Shown here: in pieces, positions 21,809 to 33,460 of the stretch
Layout of the letters: each line of letters begins with the position of its first letter
Numbering within the stretch: the first letter of the stretch is position 1
Origin: Forficula auricularia
Taxonomy: Eukaryota > Arthropoda > Insecta > Dermaptera > Forficulidae
DNA: 64,000 bases
Reading direction: 5' to 3'
NCBI GenBank assembly: GCA_024734495.1
Contig: JALMQS010000085.1
Span: 20,365,539 to 20,429,538, forward strand
The notes under the pieces: model-generated
Seen by the model: the letters and a program-made list of their open reading frames with translations, nothing else
Database searches by the model: none
What the model was told of the DNA's origin: nothing
Program-made: the position numbers and the translations under genes

Positions 21809-22440
21809 CTAAGAGCTGGTGACACATTTTGACTATGGATTTGACCCAACTAGAAATAATGCGTAATAGTACCGTCTATGATAGTTGTACATGGAATGGC
21901 CAGTCTGGCTGGCTGTAGCAGGTGGACCAAGTACTGCGCATGGTGTGAGTGCGGTAAAAATACATATGTGTTAAAAAATATTTTTGACCCACAATGAAAT
22001 TATAAAAACTATAATTTATAGTCAATTATAAACATAATATATTCACTCCAGACCATTTTGAGTGGTGGAACGTGGAACCAGACCACCCCAAAGTGTATTT
22101 TTACAAAATGAAAACAAATATTTGATGCTATTTTTTCGTGTTGTGAAAATACAGTTTGGGGTGGTCTGGTTCCACGTTCCACCACTCAAATGGTCTGGAG
22201 TGAATATATTATGTTTATAATTGACTATAAATTATAATTTTTATAATTTCATTGTGGGTCAAAAAATATTTTTTAACACATATGTATTTTTACCGCACTC
22301 ACACCATGCGCAGTACCTGGTCCACCTGCTACAGCTAGCCAGACTGGCCATTCCATGTACAATCTATCATAGACTGTACTATTACGCATTATTTCTAGTT
22401 GGGTCAAATCCTTAGTCAAAATGTGTCACCAGCTCTTGGA
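21809..22440. mobile_element. Foldback element, near-perfect 630-bp palindrome
   Basis: The left arm starts CCTAAGAGCTGGTGACACAT and the right arm ends ATGTGTCACCAGCTCTTGG. The arms, each about 295 bp, match almost base for base around a spacer of about 40 bp centred near 22124. Inner landmarks are GGAACGTGGAACCAGACCACCCC and its complement. No transposase. The short forward frame at 22221-22415 is just the right arm. Near-identity of the arms argues that it is young or maintained by conversion. Confidence 0.85.
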
Positions 22441-23398
22441 CTATAATAATTATTTAATAATGGATCATATAAAAAGTCTCCGCGGTTTTTTAGTAGATTT
22501 TATATACAAACAATTTATTTATTGAAAATCAATTTTAATCAAATAAATATTGACCATTATTATCTATGACCTTTTGCCATTTCTTGGGTAGCTTCATAAT
22601 TCCATCGGTGTAGAACTTCTGTGGTTTATCGTCGATTATTATATGAAAAGTTAAAATGTGAACTAGTAAACAGATATTATTACCTCAAAGTTCAAGTTGA
22701 CTTGAAATAATTTTTTGATTAAATAAAATAAAATTGTCAAATCTATTATCGAATAAAAAAAAAACTAGAGGAAAGCTAACGCAATTTCAATCAAGACTAC
22801 CAAATTCTTTTTGAAAATGAATCTGGATTGAATTACTTTTCAAAGGACATCTTTTATAATCTGTTTATCAATGAAAATTCCCTTCTCTCTTTGACAAGTG
22901 AAATGTAATACTATTTCATTAGCACATTACAACACTACAAAGGGCCTTCCTTTAATGTGATTAAAATGAAATCAATTTATTTATCCTCCCCGAAATTCTA
23001 TAAATGGATAGAAAAAAGCCACCGAGAAAAAATTCCTTTTATTGACCAAGTAAAAGGGATGATAAGGGAAAGAGGTGATGTATAGGAAAGGATTGATCAC
23101 TGAATGGACTGTCATTTAAAGGAAATTTTGCCAAAAAGAAAAACTTTGTAGTCGAATTATATGGTATAATTGGCATATAAAATTGAAATATCGATTAATT
23201 TCTGCTCGAATTGGTTATGTCATATGCTTTTAAAAGGATTATTCGTTGCCTTTTTTCCAGAAAATAGCGGGTAAAAATAAAAAAATTCACCTTTAAGCCT
23301 TCTCAAAAAATATTATTATTGGAAAATCACGGGAGATCGGCTATTAAATCCGATTTTTATTATTATATTTGCTTAAAAATGTTTTTATAAATATAAAT
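22441..23398. other. Unassigned AT-rich stretch
   Basis: No coding or repeat signal I can support. The only mild oddity is a less biased patch at 22540-22640 that shows no conserved frame. Confidence 0.3.
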
Positions 23399-24088
23399 GG
23401 GGCATTCCACGCCAAATCGGACGGTTTGAAAAATTTTAATTTTTGATTTTTCATTCATTTTTTAACATTTTTTAGTACGCATCAAAAAATCCTTCCTGAT
23501 AAATTTTGAAATTTTTTTTGATTACCGGTTTAAAAGATATCGAATTTCGGGTTTTCGGTCATAACTTTTTCAAAAATGGTCCAAATTAATTTTTTTTTTT
23601 GAAATTTGTGTTTATTTACATACTTTTTAGAAAAAATTCAAAAAATTATTTAAAGTGTTTTTATATGGGATTTTTGAGTTTGAAAATTTTAATCTTGTTT
23701 TTGAAACTGTATATACTCTTCGATTTGTTTGATAAACTTCAACGAATTTAAAGACCAGATTGATAGTGGTCGGAAAACTGCGGCCGCTCTTTGGGTAAAT
23801 GCATGTGGCTCTAAAGTATCTATGATAATTACTATTTTTTTCGATTATCGATTTTTTATTATGATTTTCTTTCAACAAACTAAAATACTAATTATTTATT
23901 TTAAAGACTTAAAATTTGAAGAAGTTATGAGCGAAAACCCGAAATTCGGTATCTTTCAAACCGGTGATCAAAAAAAATTCAAAATTTACCAGGAAGAGTT
24001 TTTTTGATGGATACTAAAAAATGTCAAAAAATGAATGAAATCAAAAATTAAAATTTTTAAAACCGCCCGATTTGTCGTGGAATGCCTC
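23399..24088. mobile_element. Long-TIR non-autonomous DNA transposon
   Basis: It begins GGGGCATTCCACGCCAAATC and ends GATTTGTCGTGGAATGCC. Inverted similarity runs inward about 170 bp (for example GATTACCGGTTTAAAAGATA opposite TATCTTTCAAACCGGTGATC). The total is about 690 bp. The interior includes a less AT-rich patch (23757-23822) whose frames carry no known domain. I cannot assign a superfamily. Confidence 0.75.
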
Positions 24089-24179
24089 ATTATGTTATGT
24101 AAGAGTACAAATTGTCGACACACTTTAAATTGCGACTTTAAATTGCTAAGAAAATCACAATAGGTTATCATTTATTTGT

Positions 24180-24315
24180 CTATTAGATCCGAGATGGAAT
24201 GGATTATTTTTAATTATATGTCAGATTGGTTGTTTTTATCCCCTCAGTGCCACCGGAGTGGCAAAATTTACGATCCGGGTCAACTGGGTACATTATAAGA
24301 CTTTGACATAAATAT
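24180..24315 (-). repeat. tRNA-like repeat with inverted ends, copy 2 (degenerate)
   Basis: It shares ATCCGAGATGGAATGGAT, TTTTTAATTATATGTCAGA and GGTTGTTTTTATCCCCTC with 10793-10945, and ends with a TTTGACATAAATA remnant of the right terminus. The tRNA-like B box is eroded. Confidence 0.5.
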
Positions 24316-24644
24316 TTCGGTCAAAGTTTAAATCTTCATTTGTAAAATTAACTAACCTTGTAATAATACATCCATTGGCGTAGTTAAGAAGTTTAGCCGT
24401 CTATTCTTTCAAAATCAAGTTCATATATAGAGCTATTCATTTACGAGTTTCAATCAAAATGGGGATTTCGCTTATATTCAAATTCGGTAAAGCTGCTAAT
24501 TTTCGATCTCTTAACTATCATGAAAACATATTAATGATTTTTTTAAAAGTTCAAAAACTAAAAAAAGACAATTTGAACAGAGAAAGTTAAATAATGTAAT
24601 GAATTTCTTATGTTATTTCTAGATTTAGAAAAGAATCACCCGTG
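24316..24644. other. Unassigned AT-rich stretch
   Basis: Nothing supportable. A TTGGCGTAGTTAAG string near 24373 resembles a transposon terminus but has no partner. Confidence 0.3.
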
Positions 24645-24835
24645 CCCTAGTTGGTAAAGGCGTTCTTCGCCTATAAGAGAGGAGACACAGGTTCGAATCC
24701 TGTCGGGTGCTCAATTTATTTCTACCTTTTCAAAAAATAATAAAATAATTTTCTAAATATAAAATTAACATAAGAAATTATTAATTACATTATTTAACTT
24801 TCGTGGTTCAAATTACTTTAAACTAACGTTTAAAA
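24645..24835 (+). repeat. tRNA-related SINE, family 3, copy 2
   Basis: The head folds like a tRNA: CACCCG pairs with CGGGTG as six acceptor pairs, the D arm is in GCCCTAGTTGGTAAAGGC, a 5-bp anticodon stem TTCTT/AAGAG closes a 7-base loop CGCCTAT, and the T arm ACAGG-TTCGAAT-CCTGT is perfect. The loop would place CCT at the anticodon, but position 33 is G rather than the invariant T and the seventh acceptor pair is missing. The downstream 105 bp match 8018-8125, so it is a SINE head and not a working tRNA gene. Confidence 0.75.
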
Positions 24836-24839
24836 AATT

Positions 24840-25570
24840 AATTTGTCTAAAAAATGACAAATTATTACCTATAACTTTTTGTGAAGTCTGGCTCCCAAGA
24901 AACTCACTTGCCTAGAGTAGTACCGAATAATTAATATTAAATAATAGATTGTCTAGTGTCTAGTTCAACTGGCAATTATTAAAATTATTAGAGTATTTAT
25001 TTCATTGAATAGTTAAAACATTTCTATTTTTCGGTGTGAATTAAAATTTTAAAGTCTAATTAAATGAATAAAATTCAATTGTAATATGTATTTCTCTTTA
25101 TGATATTTCAACTGGTTGGTGTCCAAAAATCATTGAATTTCAATAGAATTACATTTATCCTTTCCTATATATTTTACAAATAAATTTCCAATGTTTTACA
25201 CTTTTACGCCCTCGTAGTGTAAAATGATTTGTTATTTTTCTCTTTTGGAATGAAGTTAGAAGCGGAAATGTCACTGGTGTGTTTCAGCTCAAAAATAAAT
25301 GATATAAACGGATGGGCTTTACCTACGATTATTTTTGAATTCAATGAAACGAGATATTCTTGCACACACTGTAAACATCAATGTTGAAATATTTAGAAAA
25401 TAAAATGGCGTGGTCATTCACATGACTTTGTTATAATCGGGTCCCCTCAGATTTGTATAATTTTATTTTCATTACTATACACAACAAATAGAAAAGGTAG
25501 TTCCTATAACTGCACTAAAATATTGTTTTCATAAATAATCTCAAAATAATTTAATAATTTTTAGGCTAGA
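24840..25570. other. Unassigned AT-rich stretch
   Basis: No gene or bounded repeat. The sequence 25250-25400 is slightly less biased but I see no motif. Confidence 0.3.
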
Positions 25571-25571
25571 T

Positions 25572-26330
25572 CAGAGGTGTCCAACCTTTTGGCTTACCGG
25601 GCCGCATTTGATGAAAAAACAAATGATTCGGGCCGCATATAAAATATACTAATTCTATTGATATTTTTCAATAAAAACGAATAGTTATGATGTAGAATAA
25701 TGTAATTCAGGTGCTATTGATGATATTACATTCCCGAGAGGGTGATTCTTCAGACATGTAAGAAAATCATGCATAACAGCTCGGATTCAGTAATTATAAT
25801 AATAATCATATTGATTTTCATTCAAATTAGTTATTATATTTAGATTTTACTCGTATATATTTTACAATGCTTGATTAGAATAAGAAGAGAAAGCAATCGT
25901 TTATAAAACATATCTTAAAAGGGAATTTATTTTAAAACACGTATTTAGTTAGAGTTTATAATTTAGGAATTAGAATAGATTTAATTGTATGTAGAGGGAG
26001 GTTCGAATGCAAGCTCAGACTTGTCCGTAAACAAGCTCCGACCTGTTTGCTCGAATTGGAAAAAATATTTCAACTCGATACTTGTAGGATTTCCCATTTA
26101 ACTATTAGGTGCTTGTACAATAACTATTGCAGGGTCCAAAGTTAACTCCTCACCATGAGCCCCTGCGAGGTGAATTGTGAACCCCTTCAAGCCAAAATCA
26201 ACGCTTTCTAGCAAGGACTCGCGCGTTGAGGACTCTCCAGTGATTCTGCGCGCTCCCACGCGTCTTCCAGGTGAAATTTTTTTCCATTCTTTTTTGAGTT
26301 TTCTTTATTCTACCCATTCTTTATTTATAT
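25572..26330. mobile_element. hAT-like fragment (CAGAGGTGTCCAACC end)
   Basis: The left end CAGAGGTGTCCAACCTTTTGG with GGGCCGCATTTGATG just inside is typical of hAT non-autonomous elements. The body between about 25640 and 26200 matches 55440-55915 (shared TTACATTCCCGAGA, ACAGCTCGGATTCAGTAATT, GACCTGTTTGCTC, TTGCAGGGTCCAAAGTT). I could not find the right terminus or a target duplication. Confidence 0.65.
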
Positions 26331-26590
26331 ATTTATTTCACAGTTAAAAAATAAATTGTCTCAATATTAATATTTCAATTTCTGCTACTTTTTCAAATAC
26401 TTAACAAAAATTAACATTTAATAACTCGTATTCTAAACCTGTCTTAGTCTTTTTAAGTTCCCACCCAAATTTGAGAAATACTATATGTCGAAACGACGTC
26501 CATTTTGATGAGATTTTCTCTACAAAAATCTGCAATCTAGATGGTTTGAGTTTGAACTTCTCTTTCGATAAACAACTCAACTACTAAAGC

Positions 26591-26790
26591 AGGGGTGTCC
26601 AACCTTTTGCCTTACACGGGCCGCATTTGATGAAAAAAACAAATGCTTTGGGCTGCATATAAAATATACTAATTCTATTGATTTTTCTCAATAAAAAAAG
26701 AACAGTTATAATGTAGAATAATGTAATCCACATTGACAGAAGCGAAAATGTCATAGCATATAATGTATTTTTTAGCACTTCAAAAGTTTT
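26591..26790. mobile_element. hAT-like fragment, second short copy
   Basis: CAGGGGTGTCCAACCTTTTGC is followed by the same ACGGGCCGCATTTGATGAAA and ATAAAATATACTAATTCTATT blocks as the copy at 25572, then similarity fades after about 26735. It is truncated. Confidence 0.6.
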
Positions 26791-26799
26791 AATTACTGA

Positions 26800-27254
26800 A
26801 ATAATAAATATTTTAGAAAATGTAAATATGAGATGAATAATGGTTTTTAAATATTCGCAACTTCATTATTTTTTTACCTGAAAGCTGAGCTTATAACTTT
26901 GCTTTTAGTGAATTTTGTTCTTGAAAATAGCATTAGGTACCTAGAATACAAGATATGTTAAGCTAAAGGGGATGTGGTTGGTTTGTAATCAGAGTTTGTC
27001 AATTAAAGATGGTTACAGTTGTCCGTTGTGTTTCCCTGTGAAAACTAGAACAAACCAGGTGAATTCTAGTAGTTTCATGGTAAAATTATATAATATACAG
27101 AGATGCTTCAATTATATGTATTCTCTCATTTGAACTTTCATAGAAAATTTATTTACCATTCTTCAAATGATAAAGTTTCAGGAAAATAGAAAGCTTGAAA
27201 TGTCAATGTAAATGGAGTCATAAATATACCACAATTGTTAATATCTGTTCCGAA
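26800..27254. other. Unassigned stretch
   Basis: No feature supported between the hAT fragment and the mariner relic. Confidence 0.3.
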
Positions 27255-27720
27255 ATCTTGGTGTACCTGCAGCATCAATACAATTCTGAAAGTACGAGTC
27301 ACCACTGATTCTATACATCGTATCAAAAACGTCCGATGAGATTTCTCTGCACATTTCTTGAATCTTTACAAAGAATATCTAGGTTGTATCTGATGTGTTT
27401 ACGTTTGTACACCTCAATCTTTTACTATGCTTACAAGAAGAAATCCAGTGGTGTAAGGTCTGGAGAGCGTGCTGGAAACTCGATTGGCCCCCTGCGTCCT
27501 ATCCACTGGCCCGACAAATTTTGATCCAGGTAAGCTCGTACGTCCCTGTGATAGTGCGGCGGGCACCATCTTGTTGAAAATAAAAATCATCATTACCGTA
27601 TAATGCACGAATGGCAGGAAATATGGAATCAGCAAGCATTGTTAGGTAATTAATACCAGTTACAGTGCCTTCAAATCGAAAAGGTCAATGAGTCCCTTGA
27701 AGACAAACCGCACCACACAT
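27255..27720 (-). pseudogene. Mariner-family transposase, C-terminal half, broken
   Basis: Reading the reverse strand from about 27672, the frame gives GTVTGINYLTMLADSIFP and DDFYFQQDGA, shifts by one base near 27565, then gives PPHYHRDVRAYL, WIGRRGPIEFPAR and SPDLTPLDFFL, and after a gap with stops ends in REISSDVFDTMYRISGDSY and PRFRNRY near 27242-27350. QQD and SPD hold the second and third acidic residues of the DDD catalytic triad, about 36 residues apart, as in mariner-like enzymes. The first acidic residue and the DNA-binding domain are missing. Frameshift and stops show it is dead. Confidence 0.85.
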
Positions 27721-27794
27721 TTACACCAGGCAAATTTACAGCTTTTTCAATTGTAATGTGAGGATTACAAACGTAAACCACGTAACCTAGACAT

Positions 27795-27910
27795 TCTTTA
27801 GAATGAGATTCAAGCAGTGTGTAGAGAAATTCATTGACGTTTTGATACGATATATAGAATCAGTGGTGACTCGTACTCAGAAGTGTATTGATGCTGCAGG
27901 TCCAATTTGA
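27795..27910 (+). pseudogene. Second mariner C-terminal fragment, inverted
   Basis: The forward strand from about 27818 repeats the extreme C-terminal coding stretch of the neighbouring relic (GACGTTTTGATACGATATAT, AATCAGTGGTGACTCGTACT, TTGATGCTGCAGG) in the opposite orientation. The two relics form an inverted pair of about 90 bp, so two mariner fragments lie tail to tail or an internal inversion took place. Confidence 0.7.
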
Positions 27911-27919
27911 ACAGTATTA

Positions 27920-29385
27920 ACATTGTTACATGTTTCATTACGTTGGACTTTCAGCTTTCTTTTTTCGTGAAATTACTTTGTAGAACAGTAAATAGGTTAA
28001 TTCTAGTGGAAGTTCAAAGTGTGTATACATTTTGATAGCACTATATATCGAACTTGAAAACACTTGAAAACAGACTTTAAAATAGATAGAAGCAGATAGA
28101 TTAGATTTTAAAATAGAAAATTCTAATCAATTTTCTATTTCAATTAAGAGTTGTGTGTTTAACTCTAGTTCAAATATGTATTATGAATAAAATTGAATAA
28201 CGAATTCAAAGTTTTATATTAAAATTTAAAAAACTAAATTGGAATGGAAAGACTTTTGTATATTAAATATTCTCTACGGAACACCCCATTAAATATTTAA
28301 TACACGCCACGACACGCCCTCCGTTGATTTTATTAAATGAATGAATTATTCTTTTCAGAGAGGAATTTCTCTTCAAAGAAAAGGCGAGAAATAAAAAAAA
28401 AGGACCATTCCAATTCCTTAGAATGTATTATGAATTAAGAAAATATTTCTTTAATATAATAGAACTCGTCTTTCTGTAGAGAGTTAATTGTTTTGAAGAG
28501 GATATTTTGCTAGCTTTTTTAAGCAATAGACAATATAAACTAATTTTTTTTTTATTCACAATTACTTTTAATTTTGTTATTTCCGTAGGGTGAAATTTCG
28601 TTTGCAAATTACAATTAAAAAAATAATAAAATATCTTAATTAATTTTCAAGTATCCAGTTTTTCAAATACATTTTATACATGGTTATATCGCCTTTTTAG
28701 AGTTTTAATGCATAAATAAACGAAAAGATATAGTTTTAAAAACTCTGGCTGTGACCTGACGAAAAAGACTAGCCGGATCTTTCTGTTCTAATGGAAACGG
28801 TTAGTTATTTAACTTTTAGAATTTTAAAGAAAAGCGATATTGAATTACATGAAATGTAAGTCTCGACCAGCTCTTGAATTTCAAGAATATTCAGATATAT
28901 TTTCTCATCTCACTCGTTTGTCCAAAAAGCCCATTTAATTTTAAAAATCAAAGGACCATTTGACCATTGTTATTTGTCTATTGTTACTGAAAAATGCCCA
29001 ATTAAACTTTCTTCTATCTAATCTAAATAATGTTTCATCTACTATATTCATTTTTTTCTGGGAGCTGGGAATTGCCAAAATTGTTATAATACTAAGAAGG
29101 TGATCGTATTAAGATTGTTATAAAATACTCTAATCTAAATGATAAACTTAAAGATATGGGTCTACAGGCAATGTTCTAGCATAAGTAGCTATTAAACAGA
29201 ATGAAGATATCAAGACTACTAAAGAGAATCACAATCAAGGGACGTTCAGCGCCCATTGGTGGAATCTTTAATTTTGTCTAAGACGAGAATTCAGAAGATT
29301 ATATAAATAAGCATAAGAATCTTATATGTAAAATGTATGAATTGGACTTGCATACCGGAGGTTCCATACTTAATATACATACATA
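27920..29385. other. Unassigned AT-rich stretch
   Basis: About 1.45 kb with no recognised feature. No splice-bounded or conserved open frame is visible. It may be unique DNA between insertions. Confidence 0.35.
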
Positions 29386-29386
29386 T

Positions 29387-30247
29387 CAGTGGCGTAAGGT
29401 GAATTGGGTCCATGGATGTCAATTTTAGGCATCCACGGACCCAATGCAATCCCAAAAATAGCATCAGTAAAATTTTAAACATTTAGAGTATTTTCATAAA
29501 TATCGACTTCAAAATTTCAGGAGCATCTTTAAATTTTCAAATTATTATCCGTTATTTCAAATATTTGTATAAAAAACATTTTTTGCTTTGATAAGAACCT
29601 AAATTCGTTCTCGAAATGGAATAAAATTGTTGACTAATTTCAAGGAGCAATTGAAATGAATGAGTTTTCCGAAAAGGGTGCGTATAGAAGGTTTGGAGTG
29701 CCTGGTATCTCTTCCAGTTCAAGCATGTCAAAGACAAGTCCAGACGAGTTCTAGTCGAATAAAAATTGTTCTCGCTGAGGAACTATTAAAATAGTAATAA
29801 TACAAAAAAAAAGAAATAAAGATGATTCGGCAATCTTTGGACTAATCAATTTCAAAGAACTCTCAATATGTAAGATCGGAAATAACTAAGAGTGCTTTAG
29901 ACAAGTAATAGCTTGCTTATAGCAATAGAATTAGGAGAAATTTAAGATTTTCTTATAGAACAGGCTGATTCATTGTGGAAGATTCTCGATTTCCATCTCA
30001 GGGACTGCGTAGTTGAAGTCACAAGATTTAATTTCTGACTCTTATCCTCACTCACACAAAGTAGTATTCGTTTGGGGGGAAGGTCCCAAAATATATAAAA
30101 AAAATCTTATGTTAAATTTTAAAAATAACGAAAATGATGCCGTTTTTTTGAAATTGAAAAAAAGCGAGGATTAAAATATAATTTCAAAAAATGAAGGGTA
30201 CTTTTTTGGACAGCAGCCGCTGGTTGAAAAGTCGCCAACCGCCACTG
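29387..30247 (-). mobile_element. Non-autonomous hAT, CAGTGGCG family, copy 2, with 8-bp target duplication
   Basis: It begins CAGTGGCG and ends CGCCACTG, flanked by a perfect 8-bp duplication ATACATAT (29379-29386 and 30248-30255). An 8-bp duplication with CAGTG-type ends is the hAT signature. It is an inverted, full-length relative of 14386-15211. Short reverse frames within it (29291-29482, 29552-29737) show no transposase motif. Confidence 0.88.
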
Positions 30248-30299
30248 ATACATATAATATACACTTGATATACACTTTATGATATAAATAATATTTTTT

Positions 30300-30980
30300 A
30301 TTTTTTATTTTTTTTTTTAATGCAATCGAATGCAAGAAGGGGTGTACCAGTAAAGATGCAGCCCCTATGGATCTCGAAAGACCCTTGCATTACCGAAGAG
30401 AAGGGAAAGTTGATTAAGTGAGAGGGTCTAGACGTAGGTGTCTATGCACTCCGGTTTTGAAGATTTGAAGATTATAAGTGCTGGGAAAGATGGAGGCTGG
30501 GAGGGAGTTCCAGTTCCTTGAAGTCATGGGGATATATGAATTGGCGAATGAAGTGGTCCGGCACTTTTCTAATTTGACCGCGAAAGAGTGTTGGGAGTCG
30601 GCAAAACGCGTGCTACGTGCAAAGCATGCTTTGGGGGAATTATTGATTTTATCTCATCGGAGCACCTGCCGTGATAGTATCTATAGAAAAGGGAAAGGGC
30701 AGAGACATTTCTTCGATGAGCCAGCGAGTCGAGGGAGTCGGTGAGGGTAGAATCGTCAATTAGCCTGACGGCTCGTATTCTGAATTGCATCAAGGGTAGC
30801 AAGAGAATATTTTGAGGCTCCTCTCCATAGATGAGAGCCGTATTCGAGACAGGGGCGGATTTGGGCCTTGTAGATGGTGAGAAGTTGTGGGGGTTTGTAG
30901 AATTTGTAGAATTTTGTGGAAAATAAACATTTTAATACAATTTTTGGTTTGGGGTAGAAAATAAATATAAATTTCAAGTT
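30300..30980 (-). pseudogene. LINE (Jockey/CR1-like) C-terminus and 3' UTR
   Basis: On the reverse strand the coding part starts near 30960 with YKAQIRPCLEYGSHLWRGAS and LATLDAIQ. It moves into another frame for RAVRLIDDSTL, SLAHRRNVSALSLFYRYYHG and SDEIKSIIP, and ends near 30430 with SRNWNSLPASIFP, TYNLQ and HRHLRLDPL before a stop. The WNSLP phrase marks the end of ORF2 in these LINEs. Frame changes show decay. After the stop come about 120 bp of 3' UTR. The forward frame at 30478-30744 is the antisense shadow. Confidence 0.85.
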
Positions 30981-30984
30981 GACA

Positions 30985-32870
30985 TCTTATTTTACTTTAC
31001 GAGCTACAATGCTCTCTGACAAGCGGAAAGACAGATAGTGTATCGACACTAATAGATTTCCTTCCAATTTTCATCCCTTGAGAACGCAAAAAATTGTTTC
31101 CACGGGAGGAATGGTTGCCTAATTTCAAGGGGCCTATTGGTCTTCAATATTCCATCACGCAATAAAAAGTTTAATTTCGATTATTTTTTTTGTAAAAACT
31201 AGAAATTTCTTGCAAAAAGTATAAGAGTTTTCTAAGAAAAGTGAATACAATCGATTTTAATAAAATATTAAGTACACTCAGAGATTCAGATTGTTAAAAT
31301 ATAATTATCTAAGCAGCCGTATAAAAATAGAACAGTTAAATGAATAATATGAATTTTGTCAAATACAATTGGGCAACAACATTATTCTCGATATTAGCTT
31401 TGTTATTTGTTACTAGTGTAAAAAAATAAATAATTTAATATGAAATGTTGAAAATTTTTACACTTTATAAAATTAAGCCCATAATGGAAAACAAGCGCAA
31501 TGAGGTGTATACTATGTATGATAAAAATTTTCACATTCAAATGGCACAAGCCTCTGGTTCGTTGGTCAATTGTGCAAATAAAATTTTATTAAATCAAAAA
31601 ATAAATAAATAAATAAACATTGATTTTATCCCCTATCGCTGAAACCCAACAGAAGCATCACTATTTTTTAAAGGGAATAAACTATACAATTTTTTTTTTT
31701 TGTTTTTTATATTAAGGACATGAAATTCATAATATAAGTATTTTACCCGAAATGAACAAATTTGATTCCAAAGGGGGTGGAGTTCGTAAAGTAAAAGAGG
31801 AAGAAGGAAATATATAGACTATTATTTTTAAAAAAACACTCATAAATATTGAAGATTATCCCCTTTCGTTCAACATAAATCTGTGATGCATTTTTTTTCT
31901 TTTCCCGACATTTTTTTTCTTAGTAAGAAGAGAAACCATAAAAATTGGTCAGTTTAAATAATATACAGATGAAATCTCAGTTTTATTTCCATACTTGATT
32001 CGTTTCTCTCTTTCTTTAAATGAAGTTATAGAATTATTGGACTTTTATTATTCTACATATTTCAAGTAGTTATACTAAAAACATAGAAAAAGGTTGCTAA
32101 TATTAATAATTTAAAACAATATTTAAAGAATATCTAAGTGTATTTGTATTAAAAACAAGTTAAATTACGCGAGCCCCTGATATCCTCAAGGGAAAGATGA
32201 AAATTGCAGAACTTATTATGGTCCAATCAAAATAAATGATGTTTCATAAAATGTTTTAATTTGTATTTTCACTTAAGGAGGTCCTTTTCGCCGCCAATGT
32301 TAAATAAAAAATATTAGATTATAACTATAATTTAATTTTTTTTAATAGTTAAGTCTCTATCTATGCTTTAGTGAAGTTTCAATCACACACAAATTTTTTA
32401 AAATGTAAACATTTTCCCATAGTCTTATGGAAAATTAAGATATTTAATCTTTCTCTTGAATTATACTACTATTAGTTGAATTGATAATGTTAAAAAAACT
32501 AAAAATTAGCTTTTTGAAACATACGGTTTCATTTTTTGCAATAAATATATCATTGGCCGAGGAATTCACTGAGAAATATACTTTAAAAAATCACATAAAT
32601 GTTATGTTTGGGTGTAAACATAAGTAGTATTAATACAACGCATTGCCAAATCATTATCAGCTGATTTGAATAAATCAAACTAACTTTTGTATTTAATTAT
32701 TTTTGTTATAATTGTTTTTATTTCAAACATTTACCGCTTTCATACTATTTATTTTTTAATTCTATTATTTTTCATTTGTATTTTAACTTATTTTATTAAA
32801 TATTAGATACTACACTATTTTTGACTCAACTGGAGCGAAAAGACCCCTTTATATCAATTTCATTAAATGG
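30985..32870. other. Unassigned AT-rich stretch
   Basis: Nearly 1.9 kb with homopolymer runs and a TAAA microsatellite (31600-31617). I find no coding signal, repeat border or structured RNA. Confidence 0.35.
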
Positions 32871-32879
32871 TAATTTATA

Positions 32880-33180
32880 TATGTAGAAGTTTTGCATCCC
32901 TCTCCCTAGAGGGTTTCTTTCTTCAAGATTTTAAAAGTTACTTTTTCTAAGCCCGAAATGTGACAAAAAATCCATTGGTCTGTAAATGTGTGTGTGTATA
33001 TATATAAATGTACTCCCTGCGTTTATTAATGTTAAGTTACAGAGTAACGGAATTTAAAATTTTATTTACATGCCGACTACTAGGAGCATAGCAAGCTTTT
33101 GGTTGAAATCAGACAACAAGAAATAGTTAATTAATTTTTTTTTGTTTTGGATTTCCCATGAACTAATTTGAAAGAGTAAA
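32880..33180. repeat. Diverged relative of the hairpin repeat at 8828-9168
   Basis: Blocks in the same order as the 8.8-kb repeat are visible: TCCATTGGTC, a GT/TA-rich patch, ACTCCCTGCGTTT, and AGCAAGCTTTTGGTTGAAATC. Only one arm is present, so the hairpin is lost. Confidence 0.4.
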
Positions 33181-33289
33181 TTGTTAAGATGATTTAAAAG
33201 AAAACAGGTTTTAAAAGCAATTGCTTTTTACTTTATTTCTATTCGAGATGAAAAATTTTATGCATGTGCTTTGGCATTGTCAAAGGAGA

Positions 33290-33460
33290 ACAGAAAGTAA
33301 TTATGATTTGAACTACTTTCATTGACTTTTTGTTACCCTGAAGAAGGAGAGAATAAATCTCCGAAACGTCGGTTTAACAAATAAATGTAAAATAATAAAA
33401 CCTCTATAGTCTTATTTTTTTTACAACCACCGTGGACTGCTTTCATCAACATCCAATTGT
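33290..33460 (+). mobile_element. Penelope-like terminal repeat with best-kept short hammerhead core
   Basis: The forward strand reads CTGAAGA (33338-33344), then GGAGAGAATAAATCTCC in which GGAG pairs with CTCC as stem II, then GAAA and CGTC (33363-33370). The flanks ACC and GGT can pair as stem I. The minimal stem III (A-U and C-G with no loop) is the form reported for hammerheads of Penelope-like elements, thought to work as dimers. The outer flank (CGTGGACTGC...CATCAACATCC) is the inverse of that at 10325, confirming one family with 1180-1330, 10315-10440 and 62640-62840. Confidence 0.7.

Noticed and set aside
24645..24720. A functional tRNA gene with CCT anticodon
   Set aside because: The acceptor stem is one pair short, position 33 is not T, and the downstream 105 bp are shared with the repeat at 7935-8125, so it is a SINE head.
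30478..30744. An 88-residue forward frame
   Set aside because: It is antisense to a clearly recognisable LINE C-terminus on the reverse strand.
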